This document shows, piece by piece, positions 19,804 to 28,857 of a stretch of 64,000 bases of DNA. The DNA is taken from positions 1-64,000 of the forward strand of contig NZ_AOPO01000006.1 of the NCBI RefSeq assembly GCF_000336575.1. Reading direction: 5' to 3'. Made by a program: the position numbers and the translations under genes. This DNA is from Vreelandella titanicae BH1. GTDB taxonomy: Bacteria; Pseudomonadota; Gammaproteobacteria; Pseudomonadales; Halomonadaceae. The notes beneath the pieces were generated by a model. The model searched no databases. It was not told the DNA's origin and saw only the letters and a list, made by a program, of their open reading frames with translations. Every line of letters begins with the position of its first letter. Position 1 is the first letter of the stretch.

Positions 19804-20594
19804 CAGACAATCTCCGACTCCACGGGTTTAACAACCTGACTAGCTCGCTGAGCTTCAACATTTACGATATCTGTTATGCCAAAACCGAAGAGCAGACGGC
19901 GGCTTACATCGACTATATCGATGAGCTGTATAACGCCGAACGTTTGACGCAGATTCTTAAAGACGTCACCAATATCATCGGCGCCCATGTGCTCAATATC
20001 GCCCGCCAGGACTACGAGCCCCACGGCGCGAGCGTGACGATTTTGATTGCCGAACATGAGCTTGATGAGGCGGCGCCTGAACAAATTGAGCCAGGTCCCG
20101 GCCCGCTACCGGAGACGGTGGTTGGCCACCTGGATAAAAGCCACGTGACGGTGCACAGCTACCCCGAGTCGCACCCCGACAACGGTATTAGCACCTTCCG
20201 CCTGGATATTGATGTCTCCACCTGTGGTCATATCAGCCCATTAAAAGCGCTGAACTACCTGATCCACAGCTTCGACTCCGATATCGTCACCATGGATTAC
20301 CGGGTGCGTGGCTTTACTCGCGATGTGGATGGCAAAAAACTGTTTATCGATCACGGTATTACTTCCATTCAAGACTACCTCGCTGAAGACACCAAGAATG
20401 CGTATCAGATGATGGACGTCAACGTGTATCAGGAGAATATGTTCCACACCAAGATGCTGCTCAAAGACTTCGAACTGGATAACTACCTGTTCGGCACGTC
20501 GCGTCGCGATATTACCTTTGAAGAAGCCCGGGATATCGAGGGCCGTTTGCGTAAAGAGATGCTGGAAATTTTCTACTCCCGCAATCTGGATTAA
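19800..20594 (+). CDS. speD: S-adenosylmethionine decarboxylase proenzyme SpeD
   Basis: Pyruvoyl enzyme that decarboxylates SAM for spermidine synthesis. Seen: the autocleavage site [16 protein letters not shown], with cleavage expected between K113 and S114 so that S114 becomes the pyruvoyl group, and the conserved [15 protein letters not shown] segment near residue 140. The 264-residue length equals that of the E. coli enzyme (class 1A). The start codon is GTG at 19800, overlapping the osmC stop. No speE is in the window. A strong terminator follows at 20631. Confidence 0.97.
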   Translation: MTDNLRLHGFNNLTSSLSFNIYDICYAKTEEQTAAYIDYIDELYNAERLTQILKDVTNIIGAHVLNIARQDYEPHGASVTILIAEHELDEAAPEQIEPGPGPLPETVVGHLDKSHVTVHSYPESHPDNGISTFRLDIDVSTCGHISPLKALNYLIHSFDSDIVTMDYRVRGFTRDVDGKKLFIDHGITSIQDYLAEDTKNAYQMMDVNVYQENMFHTKMLLKDFELDNYLFGTSRRDITFEEARDIEGRLRKEMLEIFYSRNLD

Positions 20595-20630
20595 GCCCCC
20601 AAACGGGTCTCAACGCAGCACCGAAACACC

Positions 20631-20657
20631 AAAAAGCCAGCGAACGCTGGCTTTTTT
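20631..20657 (+). terminator. Rho-independent terminator after speD
   Basis: A stem of AGCCAGC / GCTGGCT with a GAAC loop, preceded by A5 and followed by T7. The flanking A and T tracts would let it work in both directions, but its position 37 bp after the speD stop suggests it mainly ends the plus-strand transcript. Confidence 0.85.
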
Positions 20658-20675
20658 TCATATCAACTAAATATA

Positions 20676-20779
20676 CTGGCTTATCCTGTCATTGCGAGGA
20701 GCCTGCGACGAAGCAATCTCTACCCGCGGTGGCACTCAAGTCGAGATCGCCGCGCTTCGCTCGCGATGACAGGAAGGGC
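20676..20779. repeat. Palindromic interspersed repeat, copy 1 (104 bp)
   Basis: The element has inverted ends: CCTGTCATTGCGAGG on the left, and GCGATGACAGG on the right, which reads CCTGTCATCGC in reverse. An inner inverted pair is GAAGCAATCTC with GAGATCGCCGCGCTTC. It would fold into a long imperfect hairpin. A near-identical copy follows 9 bp later. From memory, similar CATTGCGAG...GAAGCAATCTC palindromes are scattered in intergenic DNA of many bacteria; no transposase is present. Confidence 0.8.
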
Positions 20780-20788
20780 ATTAGGAGC

Positions 20789-20892
20789 CTGGCTTATCTG
20801 TCATTGCGAGGAGCCTGCGACGAAGCAATCTCTACCTACGGTGGGCACTCAAGCCGAGATCGCCGCGCTTCGCTCGCGATGACAGGAAGGGC
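20789..20892. repeat. Palindromic interspersed repeat, copy 2 (104 bp)
   Basis: Same element as copy 1, in the same orientation and of equal length, differing at only a handful of positions (for example ACCTACGG instead of ACCCGCGG in the centre). The two copies fill most of the 307-bp gap between the convergent 3' ends of speD and the lpxL-like gene, so they may act as an mRNA 3'-end structure for either gene. Confidence 0.8.
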
Positions 20893-20901
20893 TATCGCCG
20901 T

Positions 20902-21816
20902 TTAATAAACGCTTGGCTCGCCTTCAGGGCGAGTCTTAAAACGTCGGTGTAGCCAGAGGTACTGCTCGGGATGCTTGCGAATGGCCAGTTCAATAAACTG
21001 ATTGATTCGTGTGGCATCGGCAACTTCATCGCCGCTGGGAAAACCTTCCAGGGCAGGCAGGCTTTCAATGGTATAGGTGGCGTTATCCGGGTTGCGGTGA
21101 AACATCATCGGCACCACTGACGCGCCGGTCATACGCGCAAGCTTGGCCGTTAAGCGTATAGTCGCGGCCTGCTGACCAAATAGCGGCGCAAATACGCTCA
21201 CATCGCGGCCAAAATCCTGATCCGGTGAGTACCACACCATACGTCCATCCTTGAGCTGACGCACCGCGCCACGCAAGTCATAACGGTCGAGGGCAACACC
21301 AAAATTGCGCCCGCGGGCGCGGGTCATAAAACGCTCAAACAGCGGGTTATTATGCGGTCGATAGACCGCATCGGCAGAGAAAAACAGCGCGTGCAGGGCA
21401 CCCCCTAAATCGAGGGAAGAGAAGTGAACCCCCACAATGATCACGCCTTTACCCCGGGCCTCGGCGCGGGCCATATGCTCTTCGCCGATGTAAGCGACCC
21501 GGTGGCGTAGGCTTTCGCCATCCCGACACCAGCCGGTTGCGGTTTCAATAAGACCAATACCATTGGCAATAAAGGTATCTTTAACGAGCTGATACTGTTG
21601 CTGGGGACTCTTTTCGGGAAAACAGAGCGCTATATTGGTTTCGGTAATATGGCGCCGCCGTTTGGCAAAGCGCCAGGCGAGCAGTCCAAGCCCTTTGCCA
21701 ATGGCCATTTTTAATCGCCAAGGCAACCAGGCAGCGATATACATGGCACCAATAGCCAGCCATGTGGGCCAGTAACGCGGGTGGGCGAATGAGCGCGGGT
21801 AACGTGATTTCGACAT
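20902..21816 (-). CDS. Lipid A lauroyl/myristoyl acyltransferase (LpxL/HtrB-like)
   Basis: Inner-membrane late acyltransferase that adds a secondary acyl chain to Kdo2-lipid IVA. Seen: a membrane anchor near residues 15-45, the catalytic H-x4-D motif in VHFSSLDLGGAL near residue 133, and the downstream YSPDQDFG segment near residue 200. The 304-residue length is typical. It lies 12 bp downstream of alr and may share its transcript. Sequence reading cannot separate the LpxL, LpxM and LpxP subtypes, so no gene symbol is given. Confidence 0.9.
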   Translation of the reverse strand: MSKSRYPRSFAHPRYWPTWLAIGAMYIAAWLPWRLKMAIGKGLGLLAWRFAKRRRHITETNIALCFPEKSPQQQYQLVKDTFIANGIGLIETATGWCRDGESLRHRVAYIGEEHMARAEARGKGVIIVGVHFSSLDLGGALHALFFSADAVYRPHNNPLFERFMTRARGRNFGVALDRYDLRGAVRQLKDGRMVWYSPDQDFGRDVSVFAPLFGQQAATIRLTAKLARMTGASVVPMMFHRNPDNATYTIESLPALEGFPSGDEVADATRINQFIELAIRKHPEQYLWLHRRFKTRPEGEPSVY

Positions 21817-21828
21817 GCAAACAACCGT

Positions 21829-22929
21829 TTAAGCAGAACGCCCATGATAACGCCGCGGCGCCCGAGGCAGTACCCCTGTTAGCAGCGTATAGCTGATGGT
21901 ATCGCAGTAGCGGGCCACTTCATCCACCGACAGCACCTCGCCGTTGCTGGCCCTGCCCCACAATACAACGTCGCTGCCAATCGCGGCGTCGGGTACGTCC
22001 GTCACATCAACGGTCAACATATCCATGGAGACTTTTCCGGCAATCGCACAGCGCTGGCCGTTGACCAGTACCGGCGTGCCATCGCGGGCATGACGGTCAT
22101 AGCCATCACCGTAGCCGCAGGCGACCACGGCAATGCGTGAACGCCGCGGTGCGCGCCAGCGCCCGCTATAGCCCACGGGCTCGCCCTCTTCCAGCTCCCT
22201 CAGGGCAATTATTTCTGAGCGTAGGGTCATCACCGGCTGCAGTTGCTGAGTGATTTCGTTGGCAACTTCCAAGGGGTCGCTGCCGTAGAGCATCACACCT
22301 GGCCGGTTCCAGTCACCATGGGCCACCGGCCACGCCAGGGTAGCCGGTGAGTTGGCCAGGCACAGCGGCGCTTCTAGCTCGCTAGCAAGACCTTGCAGCC
22401 GGGTCATTTGCTGGTTGAAATAGCGGTTATCGCGGGAATCGGCGCTGGCAAAATGACTCATAAGGTGGAGCGAGGCCACGCTTGGCGTGGCACTTAGCTG
22501 ACGCCAGATAGCGGCGGCCTCGTCGATGGCAAAGCCCAGGCGGTGCATGCCGGAGTCAACTTTCAACCAGACAGGAATTGGCTTTATAGGTGAAGCGGCT
22601 AGCAGGGCATCGACCTGCCATTGGCTGTGTACCGCAATCCAGAAGCCGTGGGAATCCACCAGCGCTAGCTCGTCGGCGCTGAAGATGCCTTCCAACAGGA
22701 TAATGGGTTGGGTAATGCCGCCTTGGCGCAGGGTAAGCGCCTCTTCGATACAGGCAACGGCAAACGCGGGAGCCTGGCTTTCCAGCGCCTGAGCGCAGGC
22801 CAGCGCGCCATGCCCATACCCATCGGCTTTGATAACTGCCACTGATCGGCTTTGCGGCGCGCAGCGGCACGCCAATTGATAGTTGTGACGCAGCGCGTCC
22901 AGATCAATATCGGCCACAAGAGGGCGCAT
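21829..22929 (-). CDS. alr: Alanine racemase
   Basis: PLP enzyme interconverting L- and D-alanine for peptidoglycan. Seen: the PLP lysine in AVIKADGYGHG (K34 from the chosen start), the conserved GYSGRWRAP segment near residue 255 and KVSMDMLTVDV near residue 305. The start at ATG 22929 has GAGAAAG upstream; a GTG four codons earlier is in frame and also possible. The 366-residue length fits. A 15-bp tandem array and the rpoS terminator occupy the gap upstream. Confidence 0.96.
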   Translation of the reverse strand: MRPLVADIDLDALRHNYQLACRCAPQSRSVAVIKADGYGHGALACAQALESQAPAFAVACIEEALTLRQGGITQPIILLEGIFSADELALVDSHGFWIAVHSQWQVDALLAASPIKPIPVWLKVDSGMHRLGFAIDEAAAIWRQLSATPSVASLHLMSHFASADSRDNRYFNQQMTRLQGLASELEAPLCLANSPATLAWPVAHGDWNRPGVMLYGSDPLEVANEITQQLQPVMTLRSEIIALRELEEGEPVGYSGRWRAPRRSRIAVVACGYGDGYDRHARDGTPVLVNGQRCAIAGKVSMDMLTVDVTDVPDAAIGSDVVLWGRASNGEVLSVDEVARYCDTISYTLLTGVLPRAPRRYHGRSA

Positions 22930-22950
22930 GTGCTTTCTCACTTACCTGAT

Positions 22951-22995
22951 TTAGCAATAAAAGTTTATTAATAAAACTGCCAGCAATAAAAAGCC
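22951..22995. repeat. Three imperfect 15-bp tandem units between alr and rpoS
   Basis: The units TTAGCAATAAAAGTT, TATTAATAAAACTGC and CAGCAATAAAAAGCC share an (A/T)GCAATAAAA core. The last unit merges with the T-tract side of the rpoS terminator. They lie directly upstream of alr on the minus strand. Confidence 0.45.
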
Positions 22996-23025
22996 GAGTA
23001 AGCGCTCACTGGCACTCGCCCGGCT
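22986..23025 (-). terminator. Rho-independent terminator after rpoS
   Basis: On the minus strand, AGCCGGGCGAGT pairs imperfectly with ACTCGGCT across a 14-nt loop and is followed by TTTTTATT. It lies about 40 bp after the rpoS stop, so alr probably has its own promoter. Confidence 0.75.
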
Positions 23026-23063
23026 TAGAGAGATAACGCGATTTACGTTCGCCTAAGTTTCAC

Positions 23064-24038
23064 TCAGGTTTCAAACAGCGCCTCTAAAGAAAGGCCCTGT
23101 TTTTCCAATGCACGGCGCAGTTTCTTGAGTGCTTCGACCTGAATCTGGCGAACTCGCTCGCGGGTTAAACCGATTTCAGCGCCCACCTCTTCCAGAGTGG
23201 CCGACTCGTGGCCGCGTAAGCCAAAACGGCGCACAACCACTTCGCGCTGTTTTTCGCTCAGCTCATCCAGCCAAAGATCCACATGCTCTTTGACATCGCC
23301 ATCCACTAGCCGTGCCTCAGGCCCCTGCACTTCATCGTCAGCCAATGTATCGATCAGCGGTTTATCACTCTCACCCCCCATGGGGTAATCGACAGACGAT
23401 ACGCGCTCATTAAGGCCGAGCATCTTTTTGACCACATCGACCGGTTTATCAAGGTGATCAGCGATCTCTTCGGCGGTGGCTTCATGGTCAAACTTTTGAG
23501 TCAATTCACGCGCCGCACGCAGGTAAATATTGAGCTCTTTGACCACGTGAATGGGCAAGCGGATCGTCCGCGTCTGGTTCATCAGCGCCCGCTCAATGGT
23601 TTGACGAATCCACCAGGTGGCGTAGGTCGAGAAACGAAAGCCCCGTTCGGGGTCAAACTTCTCTACCGCGCGAATCAAACCTAAATTGCCCTCTTCGATC
23701 AAATCCAGCAACGTCAAGCCGCGGTTTAGGTAGCGGCGGGCAATTTTCACTACCAGCCGCAGGTTGGATTCAATCATTCGTGAGCGACCCAAGGGGTCGC
23801 CTTTACGCGCTAAGCGGCCGTAGTAAACTTCCTCTTCTGGCGTTAACAGTGGCGAAAAGCCGATTTCGTTGAGGTAGATTTGCGTCGCATCCAAGCTTTG
23901 GGTCGATTGACGATCCTCACGCCCTAGCGCTTTCTCAAAGGCATCTTCTTCTATCGTGACATCGTCATCGGTATCATCAAGTGCCTCCTCAGCAGCGTCC
24001 AGGTCAACCTCCTGTAGATCTTTCTCCAACATACTCAT
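23064..24038 (-). CDS. rpoS: RNA polymerase sigma factor RpoS
   Basis: Stationary-phase and general stress sigma factor. The start at 24038 ([13 protein letters not shown]) has GAGGGGTAAGG upstream; an in-frame ATG 11 codons earlier is less likely. Seen: [17 protein letters not shown] (region 1.2) near residue 60, [16 protein letters not shown] (region 2) near residue 145 and [21 protein letters not shown] (region 4) near residue 285. The 324-residue length fits. It follows nlpD, as in most gammaproteobacteria, but the promoter inside nlpD described for E. coli cannot be confirmed by eye. A 5' hairpin and a 14-bp repeat lie upstream. Confidence 0.96.
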   Translation of the reverse strand: MSMLEKDLQEVDLDAAEEALDDTDDDVTIEEDAFEKALGREDRQSTQSLDATQIYLNEIGFSPLLTPEEEVYYGRLARKGDPLGRSRMIESNLRLVVKIARRYLNRGLTLLDLIEEGNLGLIRAVEKFDPERGFRFSTYATWWIRQTIERALMNQTRTIRLPIHVVKELNIYLRAARELTQKFDHEATAEEIADHLDKPVDVVKKMLGLNERVSSVDYPMGGESDKPLIDTLADDEVQGPEARLVDGDVKEHVDLWLDELSEKQREVVVRRFGLRGHESATLEEVGAEIGLTRERVRQIQVEALKKLRRALEKQGLSLEALFET

Positions 24039-24085
24039 GGCCTTACCCCTCGTTTGTCGCCTACCCGCCATTTAGAAAGTCAAAG

Positions 24086-24137
24086 GGTGCGTTCTAAGAC
24101 GCACACCATATTGTTATGTGACGATTGTTATATGACG
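24086..24137 (-). promoter_or_regulatory. rpoS leader: hairpin plus duplicated 14-mer
   Basis: In the 165 bp between nlpD and rpoS, TGCGT and ACGCA form a small hairpin with a six-base loop (24086-24106). Next to it a 14-mer, ATTGTTATGTGACG, is repeated as ATTGTTATATGACG (24110-24137). On the minus strand the duplicated unit contains TATAAC and CATAAC, which could serve as -10 elements. The hairpin would lie in the rpoS 5' untranslated region. Function is inferred only. Confidence 0.35.
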
Positions 24138-24203
24138 CTCGAATGCTGCGATTCGGGCAACGTCCAAGTTATGCGCTGACTGCTCACTATCCCGGTGAGT
24201 GCA

Positions 24204-25283
24204 TTAGCGAGAAGGCAGGAAGTCCATGGGATCTTGCGGCTGCCCATCACGGCGAACTTCAAAGTGTAATCTGACGTTTTCAGCATCGCTATCCCCCATT
24301 GTGGCAATCACCTCACCAGCCTCTACTACGTCATTTTCACTGACCCGTAAGCTGTCGTTATGAGCATACGCGCTCAGGAACTGATCGTTGTGCTTGAGAA
24401 GGATGAGGTTGCCGTACCCCCTGACGCCACTGCCCGCATAAACCACAATGCCGGGGCCTGCTGCTTTAACAGGTTGCCCCTTTTCACCAGCGATATCAAT
24501 CCCGGCGGTGATGCTATCACCCTGACCAAATGCCCCGACCACATTACCATCGGCAGGCCACTGCCAGTCGATGTTTTCGGCGGGCGTATAGGTACGCGAT
24601 GAACGGTCTACGCTGGCACTTTGTGTGGCAGACGCTGCTTCAGGCTGTGGTTCGGGCTCAGATTCGGCCTCAGATTCGGGCTGCGGTGCCGGCGCTTGCT
24701 GTGGCTCAGCTTGTTCGGGTTCTGATGATGGCTGTGGTTCAGGTTGCTCGGCGGGCTCAGGCTCAGCCGCCGCGACGACTTCAGGCTGAGGTGTTGAGGA
24801 CGATTCATCAGCCTCTTGCTCTGCTGCATTGCGTTCAGCGGTAAGGCGCTGGTTGCGTTGAATCGCGGATTCATCGGGCAGTAGCCAATCCAACTCCTGG
24901 TCGTCGCTGGCCACTGAGGCCGTCTGTGGGCTCAGCCCGGTCGCCACTGCGCCACTTGAGGTATTCGTCGTGGGCTGGTTACTGGCCGTTGATGCCAACC
25001 CAGCGCCTTCACGCAGGGCAATCGTTTGCCCTGGCCGAATTTGGTAGGGCGGATCAATGTTATTGATTGCCGCGAGCTGGCGATAATCCAAATTGTGCTG
25101 CCAAGCAATGCCATACAAAGTATCACCCGCTTTCACCGTGTACTGGGGCGAGTTTTCCACCGCCTGGCGTGCTTGGCTTAAATCGCGCACCTGGGGGCTT
25201 CCGCCTTGCTGGCTGGCACAGCCAGCAATGGCTAATGCCAGCGCCGACATCATGAGTACTTTAGGTATATGACCTTTACGCAT
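24204..25283 (-). CDS. nlpD: NlpD-type lipoprotein (LysM and degenerate M23 domain), amidase activator
   Basis: Outer-membrane lipoprotein that activates an N-acetylmuramyl amidase during cell separation. Seen: a lipoprotein signal with lipobox IAGC near residue 22, a LysM domain (residues 47-91), a long Pro/Glu/Ala/Ser-rich linker with EPEPQPE-type repeats (about residues 165-235) and a LytM/M23 domain at the end. The M23 zinc ligands are incomplete: the expected HxH is RLHFE with only one histidine, and the first ligand histidine is absent, as in activator-type LytM factors. The 359-residue length is normal. It sits upstream of rpoS. Confidence 0.94.
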   Translation of the reverse strand: MRKGHIPKVLMMSALALAIAGCASQQGGSPQVRDLSQARQAVENSPQYTVKAGDTLYGIAWQHNLDYRQLAAINNIDPPYQIRPGQTIALREGAGLASTASNQPTTNTSSGAVATGLSPQTASVASDDQELDWLLPDESAIQRNQRLTAERNAAEQEADESSSTPQPEVVAAAEPEPAEQPEPQPSSEPEQAEPQQAPAPQPESEAESEPEPQPEAASATQSASVDRSSRTYTPAENIDWQWPADGNVVGAFGQGDSITAGIDIAGEKGQPVKAAGPGIVVYAGSGVRGYGNLILLKHNDQFLSAYAHNDSLRVSENDVVEAGEVIATMGDSDAENVRLHFEVRRDGQPQDPMDFLPSR

Positions 25284-25289
25284 TCAAAC

Positions 25290-26249
25290 CTACTCCTTTT
25301 CAGCGCCAAGCTGGGTATCGATTGGCCGACGATCTGCATGTCGGTTGAGTAACACGACAATGAGGGCACCCACGGCCATTAGCGCAACAACACCGGCCAC
25401 TTGTGCCGAAGCGCCGGTCAATACGGCATAGTCAGCGGGCAATAAATAGCGGTACTCCAGAGGAATCATTTGCCCTTCTGGCCCGATTTGGTAGCGTAAC
25501 AGCTCGCGCCATGGCCAGAGAACCGGCAGCGAACCGGCAATAAACCCCAATAGCAGTTGCATCGTTGGGGTATGGTGACGCCGTAACAGCCAGGACAGAA
25601 GTCGTGAAAACAGCGCTAAGCCGACTATGCAGCCCATGCCAAACAGCACGATAATGCCCAGATCCAAACTGCGAATTGCACCCATAATGGTGCCGTAGAG
25701 GCCCATAGTCAGCAATAGAAAGCTACCTGACACGCCCGGTAACAGCATGGCGCTAATCGCGATGCAGCCTGCCACCATGACTACCAGCGCTTCATTACCA
25801 ATTAATAACACCAGCGGCATCATGCCCGGTAACGCCTGGGCGAGCACTAGCCCCACCAGTAGCGGCAATAGATACCAAAGCTTCCAGCCGCTACTCGCCT
25901 GTCCGACCACCAGAGCAGAGGCTGCCACTAGGCCAAAAAAGAAGCCATCCAGCAGCAGCGGGTGCGCTTCCATCAACCAGAGCGCTAAATGCGCTACGCT
26001 AAACAGGCTAACCGCGACCCCCGCCAATAGCGGCACCAGAAAGGCGAGATTCAAATGGTTGCTAAGAGCCCGCCAGCCACCGCGGTGCCAAGCGCCGATG
26101 GCACCGGGGCCAAACTGTTTGATCGTATTGATCAGCTCTTCATAGATACCGCTAATAAATGCAATCGTTCCTCCCGACACGCCAGGCACTGCGTCGGCGG
26201 CGCCCATCCCTGCGCCTCGTAAAAATATTCCCAAGGGTTGCCGCTTCAA
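25290..26249 (-). CDS. DUF368 family membrane protein (undecaprenyl phosphate translocase, PopT type)
   Basis: A 319-residue protein with about eight to ten membrane segments. It starts with the DUF368 hallmark GAADAVPGVSGGT near residue 16, and a second PGVSGSFLLL copy lies near residue 169. Known: DUF368 proteins have recently been shown to recycle the carrier lipid undecaprenyl phosphate across the inner membrane, with a particular role at alkaline pH and high salt. That fits a halophile, although the physiological role here is inferred. It overlaps pcm by 4 bp and precedes nlpD by 6 bp, so it is part of that operon. Confidence 0.88.
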   Translation of the reverse strand: MKRQPLGIFLRGAGMGAADAVPGVSGGTIAFISGIYEELINTIKQFGPGAIGAWHRGGWRALSNHLNLAFLVPLLAGVAVSLFSVAHLALWLMEAHPLLLDGFFFGLVAASALVVGQASSGWKLWYLLPLLVGLVLAQALPGMMPLVLLIGNEALVVMVAGCIAISAMLLPGVSGSFLLLTMGLYGTIMGAIRSLDLGIIVLFGMGCIVGLALFSRLLSWLLRRHHTPTMQLLLGFIAGSLPVLWPWRELLRYQIGPEGQMIPLEYRYLLPADYAVLTGASAQVAGVVALMAVGALIVVLLNRHADRRPIDTQLGAEKE

Positions 26250-26878
26250 TCCACTACTCCTTGCAGTAAGGGTACAAAACGCACGGGCTCAAGCCGACGT
26301 TTTTCAAAGGCACTGCCAATGCGCTTTACTTGAGTAAGCCACTGGTTGCCATCGGGCTCTTCCAACGGAGCAATCAGCACCCCGTCGTGGCTCAATTGCT
26401 CTAGTAGCGGTGTGGGTAGCGTCTGGGCACAGGCGGTTAGCAAAATAATGTCAAACGGCGCAACGTCTGGCCAACCATAGCCGCCGTCCGCCACCGCCAG
26501 TCTGGCAGGTGCTGCTAGCCGTCTTAACCGCTCCGCCGCACGCTCGTGTAGCGCACTGATGCGCTCAATGGAGTAGAGCTCTTCGACCAAGCGCGACAGT
26601 ATTAACGTCTGATAGCCAGACCCTGTCCCCAGTTCCAATACCCTGCGCGGCTCGGCGCGCAACACAAGCTCCGTCATGCGCGCCACGATGAACGGCTGCG
26701 ACAGCGTTTGGCTAAAGCCAATCGGTAGCGCGGTATCTTCGTAAGCGCGATGGGCCAGCGCTTCATCAACAAATAGATGACGCGGCTCTCTGGCCATGAC
26801 TTCCAGCACCCGGGCATCGCTGATGCCCTGCTGCATGAGGCGCTCGACCATGCGGTCACGAGTACGCTGGGAGGTCAT
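26246..26878 (-). CDS. pcm: Protein-L-isoaspartate O-methyltransferase
   Basis: Repairs isoaspartyl residues in damaged proteins by SAM-dependent methylation. The start at 26878 (MTSQRTRDRMVERLMQQG) aligns with the family and has AGGAGAG upstream, though spaced rather far; the frame extends to 26941 inside surE. Seen: the substrate-binding LPIGFSQTLSQPFIVARMTEL near residue 58 and the SAM motif VLELGTGSGYQT near residue 85. The 210-residue length matches. surE-pcm is the standard pair. Confidence 0.95.
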   Translation of the reverse strand: MTSQRTRDRMVERLMQQGISDARVLEVMAREPRHLFVDEALAHRAYEDTALPIGFSQTLSQPFIVARMTELVLRAEPRRVLELGTGSGYQTLILSRLVEELYSIERISALHERAAERLRRLAAPARLAVADGGYGWPDVAPFDIILLTACAQTLPTPLLEQLSHDGVLIAPLEEPDGNQWLTQVKRIGSAFEKRRLEPVRFVPLLQGVVD

Positions 26879-26909
26879 GCCGCGACCGCGCAGCTCTCCT
26901 GGAGAGATA

Positions 26910-27656
26910 TCAGGCAAAAACATCCAACCATTCCTGCACATCGTTAAGCGCGGGGTGCCGCGTTAGGTCTGTTTGTAAGGGAGTAATCGACACATAGCCC
27001 GCCTCGACGGCAGCAAAATCGGTATCATCACCGTCATCGGCATTGGCCGCTACCGGCGCAATCCAGTAGCGCGTACGCCCCCGCGGGTCTTTTACCGCTA
27101 ACGGTTTCTCGGCTGGCCCACGATAGCCTAAGCGAGTCACTTTTACGCCTTTAACCTCCTCCCAGGGCACATCGGGCACATTGACATTCAGCAGCGTTCT
27201 CGGCGGCAGAGAGAGCTGATCAGCAGCACCAATCAAGGTGGCAGCGACCCTGGCAGCGGTGGCGAAATGACGCTCGCCACACAGCGACATGGCAATCGCC
27301 GTCATACCTAAATTACGCCCCTCCATCGCCGCCGCGACAGTACCTGAATAGAGCACGTCATCGCCCAGATTACTGCCGTGATTGATGCCGGAGATGACTA
27401 AATCGGGTTTTTCATCCCATACGCCGTGAACGCCCAAATAAACGCAGTCCGCGGGAGTACCATCGACGCTATAAAAGCCGTTATCCAGAGGCGTCAACGA
27501 GAGAGGCCGTGACAGAGTAAGCGAGTTGCTAGCACCACTGCGGTCTCGATCAGGCGCCACTACGCGAATATTGGCATGGGCCAACAGCGCATCGTGCAGC
27601 GCACGCAGTCCGGGCGCGTACACACCATCATCATTGGAAAGCAGCAGTCGCCGCAT
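26910..27656 (-). CDS. surE: 5'/3'-nucleotidase SurE
   Basis: Metal-dependent survival protein that dephosphorylates nucleoside monophosphates and short polyphosphate. The start at 27656 ([16 protein letters not shown]) has GGGAGA at good spacing. Seen: the metal-binding aspartates in SNDDG (D8, D9), [14 protein letters not shown] near residue 38 and [18 protein letters not shown] near residue 90. The 248-residue length fits. A 15-bp-period tandem array lies immediately upstream, in the 169-bp gap to truD. Confidence 0.96.
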   Translation of the reverse strand: MRRLLLSNDDGVYAPGLRALHDALLAHANIRVVAPDRDRSGASNSLTLSRPLSLTPLDNGFYSVDGTPADCVYLGVHGVWDEKPDLVISGINHGSNLGDDVLYSGTVAAAMEGRNLGMTAIAMSLCGERHFATAARVAATLIGAADQLSLPPRTLLNVNVPDVPWEEVKGVKVTRLGYRGPAEKPLAVKDPRGRTRYWIAPVAANADDGDDTDFAAVEAGYVSITPLQTDLTRHPALNDVQEWLDVFA

Positions 27657-27678
27657 AGTGGGTCTCCCTGTTCTTAAC

Positions 27679-27751
27679 CACAAAAGTTATAAGCACAAGA
27701 GTCGTAAGCCAAGAGTGATAGCCACAAGAGACGTGAGCGCAAAAGCATATG
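27679..27751. repeat. Five tandem units of 14-15 bp upstream of surE
   Basis: Units on the plus strand are CACAAAAGTTATAAG, CACAAGAGTCGTAAG, CCAAGAGTGATAGC, CACAAGAGACGTGAG and CGCAAAAGCATATG. They follow each other without gaps and end about 22 bp before the surE start codon, so they would lie in its leader or promoter. A related CACAAGAGTC string occurs in the leuA upstream array at 35488. Confidence 0.65.
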
Positions 27752-27825
27752 CACGAAACGCGGCCGCTCATATCCCTCTCTTTTACTAACTTTTCTGTAT
27801 GCTAATCTCAAATCTAATAGCTAAA

Positions 27826-28857
27826 TCAGTTCGCTAACATCAGCTCACCCAGCACAGCGGTGGCAAAGCTGCCCCGCGGCAGCGAAAACGAAAGCCGGAC
27901 AGCACCTGACTCCCAAGCATACTGGGGTTCCAGCAGCCGCATACGAAGTGCACGGCGTGCCTGCTTTACTCCGCTGCGTTGTAAGCCACTGCATAGCCCA
28001 GGGTAGTGCTCCAGCAAACGGGCTTCATAGCCAGCGGCGTCGCCCTGGTCAGCTTCACCAACGCCCCAAAGCACCCCAGTGGGATGCACATCCAGTTCAG
28101 CGGCGCGGGCCTGAAACGTCGGATCAGAAGCGTCGATACGAAACACACTTTGGGTGCCGTCCAGCATCAACGTGTCTCCCGCCAGCGGCTGCGACCAGGT
28201 GCCATCCGCAATGCGCGCGCTGAGCAGTTCGTTAAACAAAAAACTGCGCGCAGTGGAGAGCATCATACCCTGGCGATCGTCGCGTTTTCGCCAACCTCGG
28301 TTAAGTAATGCTTCGGCACGCTGAAGATTACGTCCTTCGGGCCCAAAGCGCTGGGGGCCAAAATAGTTAGGCACGCCATGCTGACAAAGGGCTTCCCAGC
28401 GGCTGACAAAATCTTCGCTTTCAATGGCCTCACCGCTAAGGCGTAATACAAAACGGTTAGTGCGGTGAACGCCACGCTTCAGCTTACGTGGGTGGCGCGC
28501 CTGCTCAACGACAGTGATCCCCAGCGCATTAAGCGACTGCTCAAGCTCAGTGGGCGCGTCGCGGCCGGGCAGATGCACGCTCAGCCACTGGCGCGTGACG
28601 GCAATGCGGTCTTTCATGCCAGAGTAACCGATATCACGGGGCGTTACGCCACAAAGCCGACTTAATGTATTGACGACATCTAACGTGGTTTGATTGCGCT
28701 TTTCAACTCGCAGCCACAAATGTTCCCCGTGTGCTTCAGGGGTGAAATCCAGCAGCTCATCGACCCAAAAATCTTCCGGCTGGGCACGGTACTGGCCCGG
28801 TTTGGGAGAGCCAAATTGAGCATCGAGACAGCGCTGCCACTCAGGCATATTAATCAT
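27826..28857 (-). CDS. truD: tRNA pseudouridine(13) synthase TruD
   Basis: Modifies U13 of tRNA-Glu. The start at 28857 ([16 protein letters not shown]) overlaps the ispF stop; the ATG three codons later (28848) is also possible. Seen: the catalytic aspartate in [16 protein letters not shown] near residue 82, a conserved [10 protein letters not shown] segment, and [17 protein letters not shown] near residue 150, as in the family. The 343-residue length is typical. The gene is in its usual place between ispF and surE. Confidence 0.95.
   Translation of the reverse strand: MINMPEWQRCLDAQFGSPKPGQYRAQPEDFWVDELLDFTPEAHGEHLWLRVEKRNQTTLDVVNTLSRLCGVTPRDIGYSGMKDRIAVTRQWLSVHLPGRDAPTELEQSLNALGITVVEQARHPRKLKRGVHRTNRFVLRLSGEAIESEDFVSRWEALCQHGVPNYFGPQRFGPEGRNLQRAEALLNRGWRKRDDRQGMMLSTARSFLFNELLSARIADGTWSQPLAGDTLMLDGTQSVFRIDASDPTFQARAAELDVHPTGVLWGVGEADQGDAAGYEARLLEHYPGLCSGLQRSGVKQARRALRMRLLEPQYAWESGAVRLSFSLPRGSFATAVLGELMLAN

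Noticed and set aside
19329..20084. 251-codon minus-strand ORF over osmC and speD
   Set aside because: It is antisense to two genes with clear motifs and has no recognisable domain or ribosome binding site; a shadow frame.
20676..20892. CRISPR array or transposon
   Set aside because: Only two long, internally palindromic units with a 9-bp spacer and no cas or transposase gene.
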